From Macrocystis pyrifera (Eukaryota; Sar; Phaeophyceae; Laminariales; Laminariaceae): a stretch of DNA of 64,000 nucleotides. The notes beneath the pieces were generated by a model. It saw nothing but the letters and a program-made list of their open reading frames with translations, did no database searches and was not told the DNA's origin. Below, piece after piece: positions 37,601-47,299 of this stretch (positions are counted from its first letter, which is position 1; every line of letters starts with the position of its first letter). Location: NCBI GenBank assembly GCA_031763025.1, contig JASSKH010000019.1, positions 11,344,009-11,408,008 of the forward strand, read 5' to 3'. Made by a program: the position numbers and the translations under genes.

Positions 37601-40600
37601 AACAAATACAGACACCGAATCGTTTAGAATATGATGAGCAAAAACCACCTGAGCATGGGTTTCCCTGACCAGCGTGTAGTAGTGGTTTGGAAATGAACGC
37701 TACTTCGAAGGTAGACTCTAAGCCTTGCGGAAACTCACGCCTGGGTACGCTGCAGCGATCTTGCTCGACTGAGACGTTGTCCTCACGCCATGTGTTATCA
37801 ACTACATTTGTTACTCGTGCGGCCGATGCAAACTTGACGTAAATCAATCCTGAGCCCAAACACCGAACAACCTGGAATATCACAATATTCGCTAAAGAAC
37901 AGTGAGCTACAAGCGTTGCAATTCTATTGGCATGACGACACCATGGAGTCCTCCATCAAGACAGCGTACAAGTTCAACGCTAGCGAGAACCAGAATCCAC
38001 AAGTTACGCTGATCCACAATTGTTGCCAAATTCATGGCATATCGACCGCGAGGTACCTGTGTAGACCAGCAAGTGATGGTAGTGGCCTCTTCATGGACAA
38101 CACACGCTGGTTATTGCCTGTTGGGCTGGGTTGGAGTATTTATAGACGATCGCGTCAATACTGCCACATGGGGGATGGCAATAGTAGCCCACAAAACGTA
38201 TCAGGCTGCTCGGTTGAGTTGTTCAATAGTTTACCGACCAGGCGACAATAGTCGTTTTTTCTTGCTAGCCTCAATATACATCCCCATGGGCTACATCTCT
38301 AAGAAGTACGTTTGAAAGTGTTACAGATGGGTTCGTAACGTAGAGAGTAGCTTCTCATGCTAGGTGCTTCATTTGAAAAACAAAATGAGATAAAATATAC
38401 TAATTATGCAACCGTTTACCGCATCGCTGCTCGTTTCTTCGTTGTCACCAGATCGCTGTGGAGCGTTTCCTGGTTGGCGTTCCGAGCAGACAGTACGTCA
38501 GGTCCATCAAGTGAAGGGTGTCTGCCTGGCCGCAATACAGCCAAAAAAGTTATTTCTTTTACTTGTAGGTGACTAATCGTGCTATGCCGTCAAACAATGA
38601 TCGCGGTGGCGTTTTACTCACAGTTCAATCAAAGATCCACCTAGGCCGTCAAACATCTCCGCACTCAGAGTGGTGAAACCGTTGGTGCTTAAATCCCTGC
38701 ATCGTGGACGGTGGCAGGAGGGTGCAAATGGTAGAGGGGCGTAATGGAGTTGCGGGGCATGTGTCCGCCGCTTAACTATTGAACAGACAGAAGGAAACCT
38801 TTCAAAGTTTCGAATGTAGGCATCAAATGACGAGTCTCGCAGAAACCGAAAATACGCCGAACGAACAGCTATGCCCTGTCGAACGCTTTGAAATTGGAGG
38901 GCACGCCCAGCTGCTTGGGAGACGTTCGGATTGCCCTTACGAAGAACAAAGCATGGGTATTGCGTGTTGATTCGTTCCGGAGTACTAACGATTTAGTATT
39001 TTGTACATACTACTATGTTGTAGATGGGCCAGTTCTAAATATTACGTGCCACAACAATCCAAAACTTACAGTATTTCCAAATTCGGCGTGTCCAAAAAGG
39101 TCCCTGCTTCCAGGCTGGTTAAGTCGTTGCTCCTGAGCGACCTGGTTTCCAACGGTTGAACGTTTCGGAAAATAAAAAAACATGAAGTTCAAATTATTAG
39201 AGTTTTATACACCCGCCAAAAAACGTTCTCCCAATTACTTGGGGACAGTCATATTTCGAAGCAGCCAAGGTTGTGAAGGCACCCGTATAACAGATATCCC
39301 ACTTCGAAGCGGATTGGTGAAACGTGCCTCACATTGAAGATGAGAAATACTGTGTGTTTCTGTGCAGGCGATGTGGTCGAAAAACCTTATCTCGACCGGG
39401 TTTCAATCTAGCGGCGAAACGTGTAAACTATTACGTGACATTGCTTATACACCACAGCAATGTCCTCGCTTTACCTATACATTCGCCCGTCAACGGCAAC
39501 ACACTAACCCATCAGTTACACGACCTGTGGATCTTCACCATGGAATATACGTACACATTTCCGTTTCAGCATCGGTAGTATAATTCCTACCGCAGGGAAA
39601 AAAGACACCTTCTCTGCCAAGGCGAATTGATGTCCGTAGCTACCGCCATGTGCGTACTTGTACCTGGTATGGTCTGTTCTCTGTCTGGACGTCACGGTAA
39701 GATATTGGTTTGGTTGGAAAACACACCATATATGCTAACTTCAGCCGGTGCCAACAAAATGAAGATCATGTCGACCGACCAAACACGCCTGCCAAAAGAA
39801 ACGACGCACACCTCGGACGTGTAGAACACGCAACAGAAACATACACTTCTACCCAGTCAACTCTAAAAAATCAGGTTGTCGAGGCTAGTCAACTACCCCA
39901 CAGCCTTACACTGGTACTCGACCGAAATCCTTTCGGACAAGTGGCACCGATAGGTTTGCTAGAAAAGCCAAAAAGCTTCCATATTTTCGACCGACAATAA
40001 GGTCAAACCGACTTTTTGAGCATTCCTGATTGGAGACGACGATCGAACGCAACGAACAGGAGTCATCGAGCAACGGGGGTTTATTTACACTGTCATTCTG
40101 TCGGCGCGGTTGTGATCTTGAAGAGTACGACACGCCAAAACAACATGGGTGGTAATATTGTAGAACATCGCGATCAACGTATCAGCTAGCAGGCTCATAG
40201 CATACACGCGTAATATCCTTCCGACCAACAGTCGCGTGTTACATGACGGCTTCGAGAACATATGCCTCAGGAACAAATTCCAGACGTACTAACAACGTCA
40301 ACATAATGTTGAGTTTACGTTATATTAATGAGTATGTTTCACGAACAAGTCGGCATGATATTCCCGCCGCCATATAATACTTCAAGACCAAGCGTGAGAG
40401 CGCACAACACGATTTTCAACGTCTCACCATGCGAAATAATACTATTATTCGCGTCGGCCTCTGTTCGTGAAGGACAAAACGTAAATGTCGATCATATGTA
40501 CATGACAGGAATATCGGCTCGATAAACGGTGGTGCTGCAATTTCTCTACAAGCGCCACCTCACGGCTCACTTACAGATCGCGTAGGGACGTCAATCCTTC

Positions 40601-43600
40601 GAGGGCACCAGCTGGCAGGGCTTCCATTCGGTTTAACGTCAAATCCCTAGAGCAATGCATCCCCACACAACCACCAGTGTTATTGCATGTGTTGTATCGA
40701 GGCGGAAACGGGGGGGGAGGAGGGGGCGGGGGAGGAGGGGGCGGGGGGGCGGGGGCGAAATAACTCATAAACAAATCGTCATGGGGGTCTGTATATTTAA
40801 GGATCCCCATTCTAAACACAAACCTTGTAGGCAAAGAACACTAACTGTGATCTCGGTGGACAATCGAGTGGCCTAGGTATGCAACAGAACGTTTATTAAA
40901 ATACAAGGGCGAGTCCACAGATATTGAGTAGAAGCGCTGGCGACAACTTGCTGTCTGTATCGTACCTCAAGTGTGAGATACGGATCCAGGTGTACGGCAT
41001 GATTGTTGCAGGAGGTTTGAAACGATGTGTGTCGGAAAACCGATAACTATAAGTGGTTGATCTGCTGGTTTGGCCTCACATGACACAAACCTATAACGAC
41101 CATATATATATACATTGCTGAACATTTTATCGCTTGTTCGTCATTGTTACCTACGGTATGTTCCACTCTGACAGGAGAGCCGATCTATGAGTCCAAATTT
41201 CGTACAAGCGCCTAAATTAACACAGAATTCTGCTTATCACAACCATGACGATGCGTGAATAGTTTTGTCTACCTCCTAGACAAACGCAACCAAAATTATC
41301 TCTTACAGCGTATCCAAAGATGTAGCACCCTTGAAGCTTCCGGGTTCCAGGTCTAGGAAGTTGTTAGAGAGAGACCTGAGGCACCGATGCCGAACCCCAT
41401 GGTTGTGGGATGGCGAGGAAGTTCTTCAGTATAGGGAGACACTCAGCGGTAAGCGTAGGTTGGTTCACGGCAGGCGATACCCAACAGGGCAATTCGAAAC
41501 AACGGCCGGTCACACGATCCTACAGTGATATAAATGTATCCGACATGTACCTGGTGGGGCAAGGAAATCGCCCACACCGTTGATATGCGTGCGAAGATAT
41601 TCCACTGCTAGAGTACACGTACACCAATATTCGGGGTACCAGTTAAACGTTGTGTCCTACTGTTTCGAAGTAATTGGAATATTTGTCTTCATATCAAGGA
41701 TGCGGTCACGTGATCAAAGATAGCATGCTATTTCAAGAATGCCACATAAACCGATGCGTGTGCTAGTAAGTAATAGAACGGTATAAGTTACCATCCCGCC
41801 CACATCACGCGCAAGCAAAAAACCGTATTATTTCATGGGTCCATAGTAAATAGGACCCACGGTACGCACAAAAAGCTATATGTTTAAATATTTTGACTAA
41901 CAGTATTTGGTCCTCTCTACCGTGGTCCCCCGTAATAATGACATTTAACCCGTACACCTCAACAATGAAAAGGGGAATAACTGAAGTAACTGGCCTTCTC
42001 CTAGGACAAATCAACATTTCCATATGACCCGTACGTCAAGTGTACTCCAGGAACTTTTGTAAGTCACTCTCCACCTCGATTAGGTCATATATTTTGTCTT
42101 ACTAACTAGCTCATATATATGGTGTTCAGCCAAAAGGTCAGCATGACTCGAGTGTGACTAGAAAGTGGGCACGATAAGCAATCTACACGTAAAAACACCT
42201 AGACGATGCGTGAGCCCCACTCCGGTACGTTGGTTTTCTTGTATACCGTCTCGTACGTAAAGAAATACCTATGAAGCACGGCACCCAATGTTGTAAAGAT
42301 TGAATCAAAACATCGGTCACATAAGAGCTAGGGGAGACATAATTGGGATGAGTGATGGCGCCGTCATTGAAAAGCAGGCAACATCTAAGGGGTTACTCAC
42401 AGTTCGAGTAGAGACGATAAACCTTCGAAGACGCCACTTGGGAGGGATTCCATGCCGTTGACGCGCATGTCTCTGATACAGTTAATCCCCGCGGCATTAA
42501 AGACACAACAGCATCGGCGTCGAAAACAGGAGACAAGAGAGGCGCTTGTACCTCGCTCAAGATACAACAACTGGCAAAGCTTTTTGGAGTGTGGTTCTCA
42601 GAGAACCGAATACGAAGTATAGCTGGCCCGTGTTCTCATATTCGCCATTTACAGTTTGAAGAGAACAAAATAAACCCTTCACCTGATATGGACAAGTATT
42701 TGGTGGCGTTAAACAGTAAACCAATGAAACAGTTTTCAGACTGGATATTCGCTTCAGGCGTCACGTGCGAACGTCATTTTGTCGTAGGTTAGAGATCAGC
42801 CCAAATGTATGATTAAAATCCCGAATCACGAAACTGTAGCTGATTGCTATGGATGTGTGCTCAATCGATAGCACACCACACTGATCGCACAATGGCAGTA
42901 ATTCTTGGAGACGTGGTCTACATGTTAAGGAGACCGAGCAAAAGCATGCGCAAGTAGATAGACATCCTAAATACCTACGAGGTTCATGGAGCTGCCGGTT
43001 TTGGCGCCTGCATTAAATACTTTAAGGTCGACAACGTTGTGCTGCCTCGCTTACAATACTTCCAAAGCTCGAGCGCCGATGAAGTTGCCGGGCTGCAGAA
43101 CAAGGTTGTTCCTTCCGGAATTCCTGTGTCACCGAAAGATAGGCAGGCACGGCATTGTGTGTCATGGGCGAACTGTGGTTACAGACGGCCACTCAGACCT
43201 GCACAAGACGGAAGCAGAACCTATCTAAAGTACAAGACATAAGGGAGACCAGGTGATCACACCAGCATAAACGTTGTGGATATACACCGACCCGACGTGT
43301 ACTCTCTTGGGGTAAGGAGTCCAGAAAAAACGTCGAGCTATATACCAAGATTTGTGTTTCAGAAATTCTCCAATATTTGTGTTTCAGGAATTCTCCCATA
43401 CTTTGAAGTATGACGGCACGTGTGCAGACGCACGTCTGAAACACGAGTATACCGTCACGAATTGAGGCTGACGTCGCGTTGTAATAAATACAGACACAGC
43501 ACAAAGCGTAATGTACCGTTAACAGGTAAGAAACACTTTTTACCATGGTCACACCCCAAGCCGTAGCATAACAAGCCATACCCATTTAAAAACCCAAAAT

Positions 43601-46600
43601 ACTAGATCAGGACATGCACACCACAATCACGCGGAAGCGTATGACGGAACAAATATAATACAACAGAACGGAAAGCATGCAGGGAGCAAATGCCAATGGG
43701 CTGGGGAAGTATACATATATATATTAGCTGGTTCTCATGTTTCCAGTCGATAGACTATCAAAACCACGATATAGGCGACTTTTAAACAAAATCGTACAAG
43801 CAATAGGAGACGCGTTGATCGTATCTGGCGTCACTCACACTCTCAGCAGCGCGTCGAAACCATGGAAGAAATCGAGCGGCAGGGTAGTGATTTGGTTGTT
43901 GAAAAGGATCCTGGAGAAGCGTATTGATTATACAAAGGGCGATAGTCGACGGCAGAGGACGGAGTACTTAGACATATGTTTCGGTAGAACGTTTCCCGCA
44001 GTAGTGGCAGAATTCTGAGCGCATGGCGTACGACGTATACTTCTCCTCGCTGTCGATACGGAACACGTTTTGTCGACACACTCCCCTGCCTCATATCGTG
44101 AGACTATTGATTTTTTTTTTTGTTGATTTGTTTTGCAAATGATGGGTTCTTGGTTGTTGATGAAAATATTGTGTAGTATTGCAACGCGTTGCGGATCAAT
44201 GACTAACTTGTATCACGTGCGCCCTATTGACAACGGCGGAATGATGAGTTGATGTGCTTTGAATACACGTCGGATAGGTGCGTAGTGCGGGAAGATTGAT
44301 ACGCGCCAGCAAAGAGGCTCTTCAAATGAGGAGATCGTATACCTCTCCCAACACCCCCCTTCGACAGAGTGATGTACTATGTCCTATACATACCTCCTAT
44401 GGCTTGTGCATCGAACAGAAAAGTAGAAAGAAGATATACCAAAAGCATAAAAATCGTCTGAGATAAAGATCCTGATATGAGACAAAGGTTCGGGAAAACA
44501 AAGTACAACACCTACCTGCCACGGGTCGATATATACCCCGCGGAGTGACACGCACGAACTGCTCTAACTCATTGTGAACTACACGCAAATTTTGCAGGAA
44601 TTCTCTTGCATGCACTGTCCAACCTCGATGTCGGTCGTGACAACATATAAAGCGCGGGTTAATGTAATGGTCGTACTCACAAGGATTCGATCGTGCCTCG
44701 TCCAATGGTGTCCAAGCACGCCACGATATCAGGGACGTCTTCGTCAGTGAGTCGGCAGCCCGATAGAAAGCTTGAATGGACGTAAAATCAACAACAGGAG
44801 AGTACATCATTAGACGATGTCATGCGTAGGTCAAGGCAAGTTGCATACACATAGTAGGGGCCCATCTAAAGGCAGCACACCTAGTTCAACGCACGTTTAG
44901 CCCTCAAGAATTAGTCACTAATTTAAATATTTTCAGGGGGTGCGATGCCTAGTTTAACGTACTAATAGTGTTGTGTAAGACATATACGTATTTTCCTTTC
45001 CTTTCGATAAGCAGTGTTAGTTTGCGTACACGGAGACCCCAAGCTAACCAACAGAGTGTTCAAGCGGCACCAGCCCAACACGTACCGGTTATCTTCACTT
45101 TGACTAAAATTCCATCCATCATCAATTTTGCATACGTGGGCATGACGAGACCAAACCGGGAGCGTGGTTAGACAAGTGTATACTGCCAATATCGCTTTCC
45201 ACTTGTTAGGGAATCTTCAGACGGAGACTATGCGCCTTAGTGGGATGTCTGCAACCGGGGAGTGTCAAACTACTCCAATTCGTGGTCAAGCGAGATACAT
45301 GTCGAGACCCCCCCCAGGAATCTCCTCTTCACCCGCTGGTAAGATCCAATAAGTGGGTCGATGGAGATCAAGCAACGCCAAACGCCACCATGATACCCTT
45401 CAAGTACCCAAAAAACCCTTCAAATACCCAAACAAATAACCCTCCCAATGCATTCCCATCGAACTCCTCTAATCGAAACGCAGGAGATGTATCATATCCA
45501 CACAATACAGCGGTGACTGCCGTTTCTAGGCATTACGATGGGTAACGTCTAAAGTGGTGTTCAAGTTTTCAATTGCCGAGAGTCTTCACAACCTTGCTCG
45601 AACACTACCCACTTGGGGGGTGCTTGTGAAACATGGCTTATTGGCCGTTTCTCTAGAACGAGGATCGTGTAGTGGCAATTAGTTATCTTCACTGATTAAG
45701 AACCTGCACGATGGCAAAGCACATATCTTATCCTATCGTGACGCGTGTTGGCCTATAACTCCTTGGTCGGGCTTGTTTCAACGAACACACTTCGTGTTTC
45801 CGACATGACGTCTACGCGTCGTACGTAATATTAGAGTGAAGTTCAAAGCCACGTTGCATACTTCGTATTCCGTATAATACACGAGATACAATTGCCGTCC
45901 GTGCACCAGGGGTGGCCTAGTGTTCGCGAAACGTGGTCAGCGCCACGTATTTGGGATATCAGGCACAGCTTGGAAACCCGATATTATAGAGAGGTGAAAT
46001 GATCTCAACTGCTTAGGACAACCACAAACCTATGTGGGTATGGTCGTGCTGCAAATATGTTGTAACTGTCCGTCCAGAACACGTTGCACACTTCCCTTAT
46101 CCCGACATCGCGGGTTGCTACTTGGTGTGCCCGGTGCCATAAACGACACTCTTCATCAACAGTGTTCCGTACTTCAGGGCGTGTATAGAGTAATGTCACC
46201 ATCTCCTGATATTCAACCGTAATTCAGACAACACAATACTAAGTGCGTATCAAATAATTTCGATTTACATAGAGTACTTACAGCGTGTTAGCTCCCGAAG
46301 TGCAAACATTGTCTGTAAGACAAGCGTTAAGACCTGTGGCGACAACGTGCGAGGGAACACGTGTTAGCCGCCGATGAAATGAGACAGACTATCCCAGCTA
46401 ATACATGTTTCCACTAGTGCGATAATGGTTCAGCTATAAAAAATATACATATGGCATGCGCACCCCAGACAACACTTGTAGCACCCCACCTATTGCGCCT
46501 CAGGTGGAAACCGTATTGGGTTCGCAGAAAACAATGTAGACGTCTCTTGTTCTCTTGTTTGGGAATGATCGAATTATATCTGCGCGCCAACACTGAAGTA

Positions 46601-46774
46601 ACCTTGCTCAAACGGAATACAACAATCCCCGTGGCACATAGCTGCCCTGTCTTCTATGGTTTTTCTCACACTAACTACTGGAACGCGATTCCGACGTATT
46701 GTCGTACGACGGTACTGACCGTAGGCGGTATCCACGACCAAAAGTAGCGATCCCAGCAGATTGGCGAGCCGCAT
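22216..46774 (-). CDS. Multi-exon secreted LRR / EGF / galactose-binding-like protein (receptor-like), 3' end unresolved
   Basis: Spliced minus-strand gene reconstructed from splice sites and protein motifs. Order: signal peptide, Cys-rich N-cap, 18 typical 24-residue LRRs (one per exon), acidic/Pro linker, EGF-like domain, unrecognised segment, then a galactose-binding-like domain. LRR exons enter and leave in phase 2. Exons from the ATG to 24731 total 1751 nt and keep frame throughout. Introns are roughly 0.4-2.2 kb and hold no other gene; two MITE copies sit in them (23310-23414 and 41828-41935). Predicted location is the secretory pathway, at the cell surface or extracellular. The likely role, ligand recognition at the wall or in defence or cell-cell contact, is inferred from domains only. 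No kinase, ROCO GTPase or NB-ARC region is seen. At least one exon between 24079 and 22643 and the exons after 22216, including the stop codon, are missing from my model. Confidence 0.88.
23310..23414 (+). mobile_element. TA-flanked MITE, copy M1
   Basis: Terminal inverted repeats TTACGGGGGTCCAT and ACGTTCCCCCGTAA, with TA after the right end but TG at the left. Lies inside an intron of the LRR gene. Non-coding. Confidence 0.85.
24079..24126 (-). CDS. LRR gene candidate exon 25
   Basis: 48 nt between a ttgcag acceptor and a strong CAG|GTGAGC donor. In the required phase 2 it reads RFFERGHQGICVPVV and ends in phase 2. All three frames are open, so coding status is unproven. A further exon going from phase 2 to 1 would still be needed before 22643. 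Confidence 0.35.
24731..24854 (-). CDS. LRR gene exon 24: unrecognised segment
   Basis: 124 nt, acceptor atgcag after a pyrimidine-rich stretch, donor GTAAGT, phase 1 to 2. It reads SAVFTRVTIVNPYRVYDTF, then SHNVSAAEVELRRRGYITNA. I recognise no family; alternating hydrophobic residues suggest beta strands. It joins in frame after the EGF exon. Confidence 0.68.
25106..25183 (-). CDS. LRR gene exon 23: EGF-like domain
   Basis: 78 nt, acceptor tgcag, phase 1-1 as is common for EGF exons. It encodes CPDFPVCDEDGVSCECQPG followed by EKGYSC, containing the C-x-C-x(5)-G-x(2)-C EGF signature. With the Cys ending exon 22 and the first Cys here it has six Cys. The donor reads GTGCGC, a weak match, but it is the one that keeps phase with exon 24. 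Confidence 0.78.
25673..25731 (-). CDS. LRR gene exon 22: acidic/Pro linker
   Basis: 59 nt, acceptor tgcag, donor GTAAGT, phase 2 to 1. It reads PDSTDARPTPDDFDTPPRC, a flexible acidic, Pro-rich spacer ending in Cys. The change to phase 1 is what the following EGF exon requires. Confidence 0.7.
26941..27012 (-). CDS. LRR exon 21 (repeat 18, last LRR)
   Basis: 72 nt, phase 2-2, acceptor tcag, donor TT|GTGAGT. The core is NQFTTLPAGLFDGLLALEI. It joins in frame to the linker exon at 25731, completing Leu. Confidence 0.92.
28700..28771 (-). pseudogene. Possible dead LRR pseudo-exon
   Basis: In the unusually long gap between exons 20 and 21 the minus strand reads ACSNNSLYVLPGTCVVNVAL, which keeps the N-x-L-x-x-LP pattern. 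Where neighbouring exons have AG before and GTGAGT after, this has AA and no GT donor at the 69/72-nt position. Consistent with a decayed repeat, but the match is short. Confidence 0.3.
29190..29261 (-). CDS. LRR exon 20 (repeat 17)
   Basis: 72 nt, phase 2-2, acceptor tcag, donor GTGAGT. The core is NAIATLPTGIFDDMSSLTR. It is followed by a 2.2-kb gap to the next LRR exon, which may hold a dead repeat (28700-28771). Confidence 0.92.
29839..29910 (-). CDS. LRR exon 19 (repeat 16)
   Basis: 72 nt, phase 2-2, acceptor tcag, donor GTGAGT. The core is MQLTALPADLFKGLTAMDH; the ladder Asn is replaced by Met. Confidence 0.9.
30401..30472 (-). CDS. LRR exon 18 (repeat 15)
   Basis: 72 nt, phase 2-2, acceptor acag, donor GTAAGA. 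The core is NPVTTLPDGLFVNTLALET. Confidence 0.92.
31771..31842 (-). CDS. LRR exon 17 (repeat 14)
   Basis: 72 nt, phase 2-2, acceptor acag, donor GTAAGT. The core is NALTALPAAIFHETPALNT. Confidence 0.92.
32354..32425 (-). CDS. LRR exon 16 (repeat 13)
   Basis: 72 nt, phase 2-2, acceptor caag, donor GTGAGT. The core NQLTTLPSDLFDGLQDLQN is close to the textbook typical-class LRR. Confidence 0.92.
33408..33479 (-). CDS. LRR exon 15 (repeat 12)
   Basis: 72 nt, phase 2-2, acceptor ccag, donor GTGAGT. The core is NDLETLPADIFRSSLALQE. A 40-bp tandem duplication lies just 5' in the upstream intron (near 33660-33750). Confidence 0.92.
34237..34308 (-). CDS. LRR exon 14 (repeat 11)
   Basis: 72 nt, phase 2-2, acceptor acag, donor TT|GTGGGT, the same weak donor as exon 12. 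The core is NVFVSLPTDTFDGLVSLQS, and the -SLQ-L endings of exons 12 and 14 are also alike. Confidence 0.9.
35641..35712 (-). CDS. LRR exon 13 (repeat 10)
   Basis: 72 nt, phase 2-2, acceptor tcag, donor TT|GTGAGT. The core NGISTLPDGIFGALKSLLE matches the consensus closely. Confidence 0.92.
36353..36424 (-). CDS. LRR exon 12 (repeat 9)
   Basis: 72 nt, phase 2-2, acceptor gcag, donor TT|GTGGGT (weaker than the GTGAGT/GTAAGT of most neighbours). The core is NVLEVLPAGIFDGLASLQN. Confidence 0.9.
37182..37253 (-). CDS. LRR exon 11 (repeat 8)
   Basis: 72 nt, phase 2-2, acceptor tag, donor GTGAGT. The core is NRLDTLPPDVFEGMVVLTT. Confidence 0.9.
38622..38696 (-). CDS. LRR exon 10 (repeat 7), 25-residue form
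   Basis: 75 nt, phase 2-2, acceptor gcag, donor GTGAGT. The core NGFTTLSAEMFDGLGGSLIE has an extra Gly in the loop after F-x-x-L, so the indel kept the frame. Confidence 0.9.
39070..39141 (-). CDS. LRR exon 9 (repeat 6)
   Basis: 72 nt, phase 2-2, acceptor ccag, donor GTAAGT. The core is NDLTSLEAGTFLDTPNLEI; Glu replaces the usual Pro after L. Confidence 0.9.
40575..40646 (-). CDS. LRR exon 8 (repeat 5)
   Basis: 72 nt, phase 2-2, acceptor ctag, donor GTAAGT. The core is NRMEALPAGALEGLTSLRD; the usual Phe is Leu. A long C-rich tract in the transcript lies about 60-110 nt upstream of the acceptor (separate entry). Confidence 0.92.
40709..40757 (-). other. Long C-rich (G-rich opposite) intronic tract
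   Basis: Nearly uninterrupted G with a few A/C on the plus strand, in runs of five or more. In the pre-mRNA it is a C-rich pyrimidine tract ending about 60 nt before the exon 8 acceptor. It could form quadruplex or triplex DNA and could influence exon 8 recognition. Confidence 0.7.
41307..41375 (-). CDS. LRR exon 7 (repeat 4), 23-residue form
   Basis: 69 nt, phase 2-2, acceptor tcag, donor GTAAGA. The core NNFLDLEPGSFKGATSLDT has the same one-residue shortening and x-EPG-x-F pattern style as exon 5, so the two may be related by duplication. Confidence 0.88.
41828..41935 (+). mobile_element. TA-flanked MITE, copy M2
   Basis: Same family: left end degraded (TTATTTCATGGGTCCATAGT), right end GTGGTCCCCCGTAA intact, TA on both sides. 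Shares the internal atttggtcct block with M1. Lies in the intron between LRR exons 6 and 7. Confidence 0.85.
42401..42472 (-). CDS. LRR exon 6 (repeat 3)
   Basis: 72 nt, phase 2-2, acceptor tcag, donor GTGAGT. The core VNGMESLPSGVFEGLSSLLE matches the consensus closely. Confidence 0.92.
43055..43123 (-). CDS. LRR exon 5 (repeat 2), 23-residue form
   Basis: 69 nt, phase 2-2, acceptor acag, donor GTAAGC. The core is NNLVLQPGNFIGARALEV, one residue shorter than usual between N and P. The first consensus Leu is Ser. Confidence 0.85.
43839..43910 (-). CDS. LRR exon 4 (repeat 1)
   Basis: 72 nt, phase 2-2, acceptor ccag, donor GTGAGT. The core NNQITTLPLDFFHGFDALL fits the 24-residue consensus N-x-L-x-x-LP-x-x-x-F-x-x-L. 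The junction residue is Val instead of the usual Leu. Confidence 0.9.
44681..44770 (-). CDS. LRR gene exon 3: N-terminal LRR cap
   Basis: The 90-nt exon has acceptor ttcaag|C and donor TT|GTGAGTACG, and encodes FLSGCRLTDEDVPDIVACLD followed by TIGRGTIESL. I know this C-x-LTDED-x-P-x-x-x-x-C-L-D-x-I style as the first unit of LRR proteins in brown algae. A solitary relative lies at 3931-4020. Confidence 0.9.
46282..46333 (-). CDS. LRR gene exon 2: Cys-rich N-terminal segment
   Basis: The 52-nt exon has a CAG acceptor and a CT|GTAAGT donor, phase 1 to phase 2. It reads LNACLTDNVCTSGANTL with two Cys and joins in frame to exon 3, which supplies two more. This is the pattern of a disulphide-linked LRR N-cap. 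Confidence 0.7.
46720..46774 (-). CDS. LRR gene exon 1: start codon and signal peptide
   Basis: ATG at 46774-46772 with A at -3. The exon encodes a short basic start and a hydrophobic core (MRLANLLGSLLLVVDTAYG), ending TAC G|GTCAGT in phase 1. The -3/-1 residues Ala/Gly fit signal peptidase cleavage near the exon end. The same frame stays open upstream to 46954 with other ATGs, so a longer 5' start is possible. This ATG was chosen because the signal peptide then begins at the N-terminus. Confidence 0.72.
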
Positions 46775-47040
46775 GATGCGGGATATGGCCGTCTGGACAG
46801 ATTCTTGGGCTGATATCGAAGATGGAAAACAAGAATGCAGCGACACGTTGAGCATGCGACAGGTGAGGAGCCTAGTTTCTCGAGAAGGTTTCGCTCTAGG
46901 CGTTGTGCCAACGCGTGCGTACAGCGAGTGAGTACCGTACAGGACAACAGGCACGAAGCTGTAATGCAGGCTTGGGGTTTATGCCTGCTTCCATCTGTCC
47001 TTGTTGCACGGCATCTGTCTTACTGAAATCCAAGTACTAC

Positions 47041-47277
47041 CCAAACCAGGCAGAAATGGAGGCAAGAAAGCTGGAAATTAGTACTGATACTTTGACTGCG
47101 ACATCCAGTGGCAAAGTAAAGAAAGACAGCGACGGTCTCTTGGGAAACGCCGTTGCTGCAGACCAGGATAAACATTACATCGCCTGGATCCCGATTGTCG
47201 ACAACGCCCAAACAGCCGATATGGCCTGCGTGATCTTGACCCAGCATGCACACGCCAGGACCAGGACCAACTCCTGA
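47041..47277 (+). CDS. Possible terminal exon of an unrecognised plus-strand gene
   Basis: The frame ending at TGA 47275-47277 is protein-like and GC-rich at third positions, with segments VKKDSDGLLGNAVAADQD and YIAWIPIVDNAQTADMACVI. Possible acceptors precede it (aaaccag near 47047, acatccag near 47108). It lies 270 bp or more upstream of the LRR gene start in the opposite orientation. No family recognised, and minus-strand frames here are also open, so it may be chance. Confidence 0.33.
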   Translation, partial: PNQAEMEARKLEISTDTLTATSSGKVKKDSDGLLGNAVAADQDKHYIAWIPIVDNAQTADMACVILTQHAHARTRTNS

Positions 47278-47299
47278 CAATCAATTCGGTCTGACTCGA

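Noticed and set aside
37680..37760. Exon ending at GTGAGTTTC near 37735
   Set aside because: The block between the nearest acceptor and this donor is 11 nt and does not encode LRR residues.
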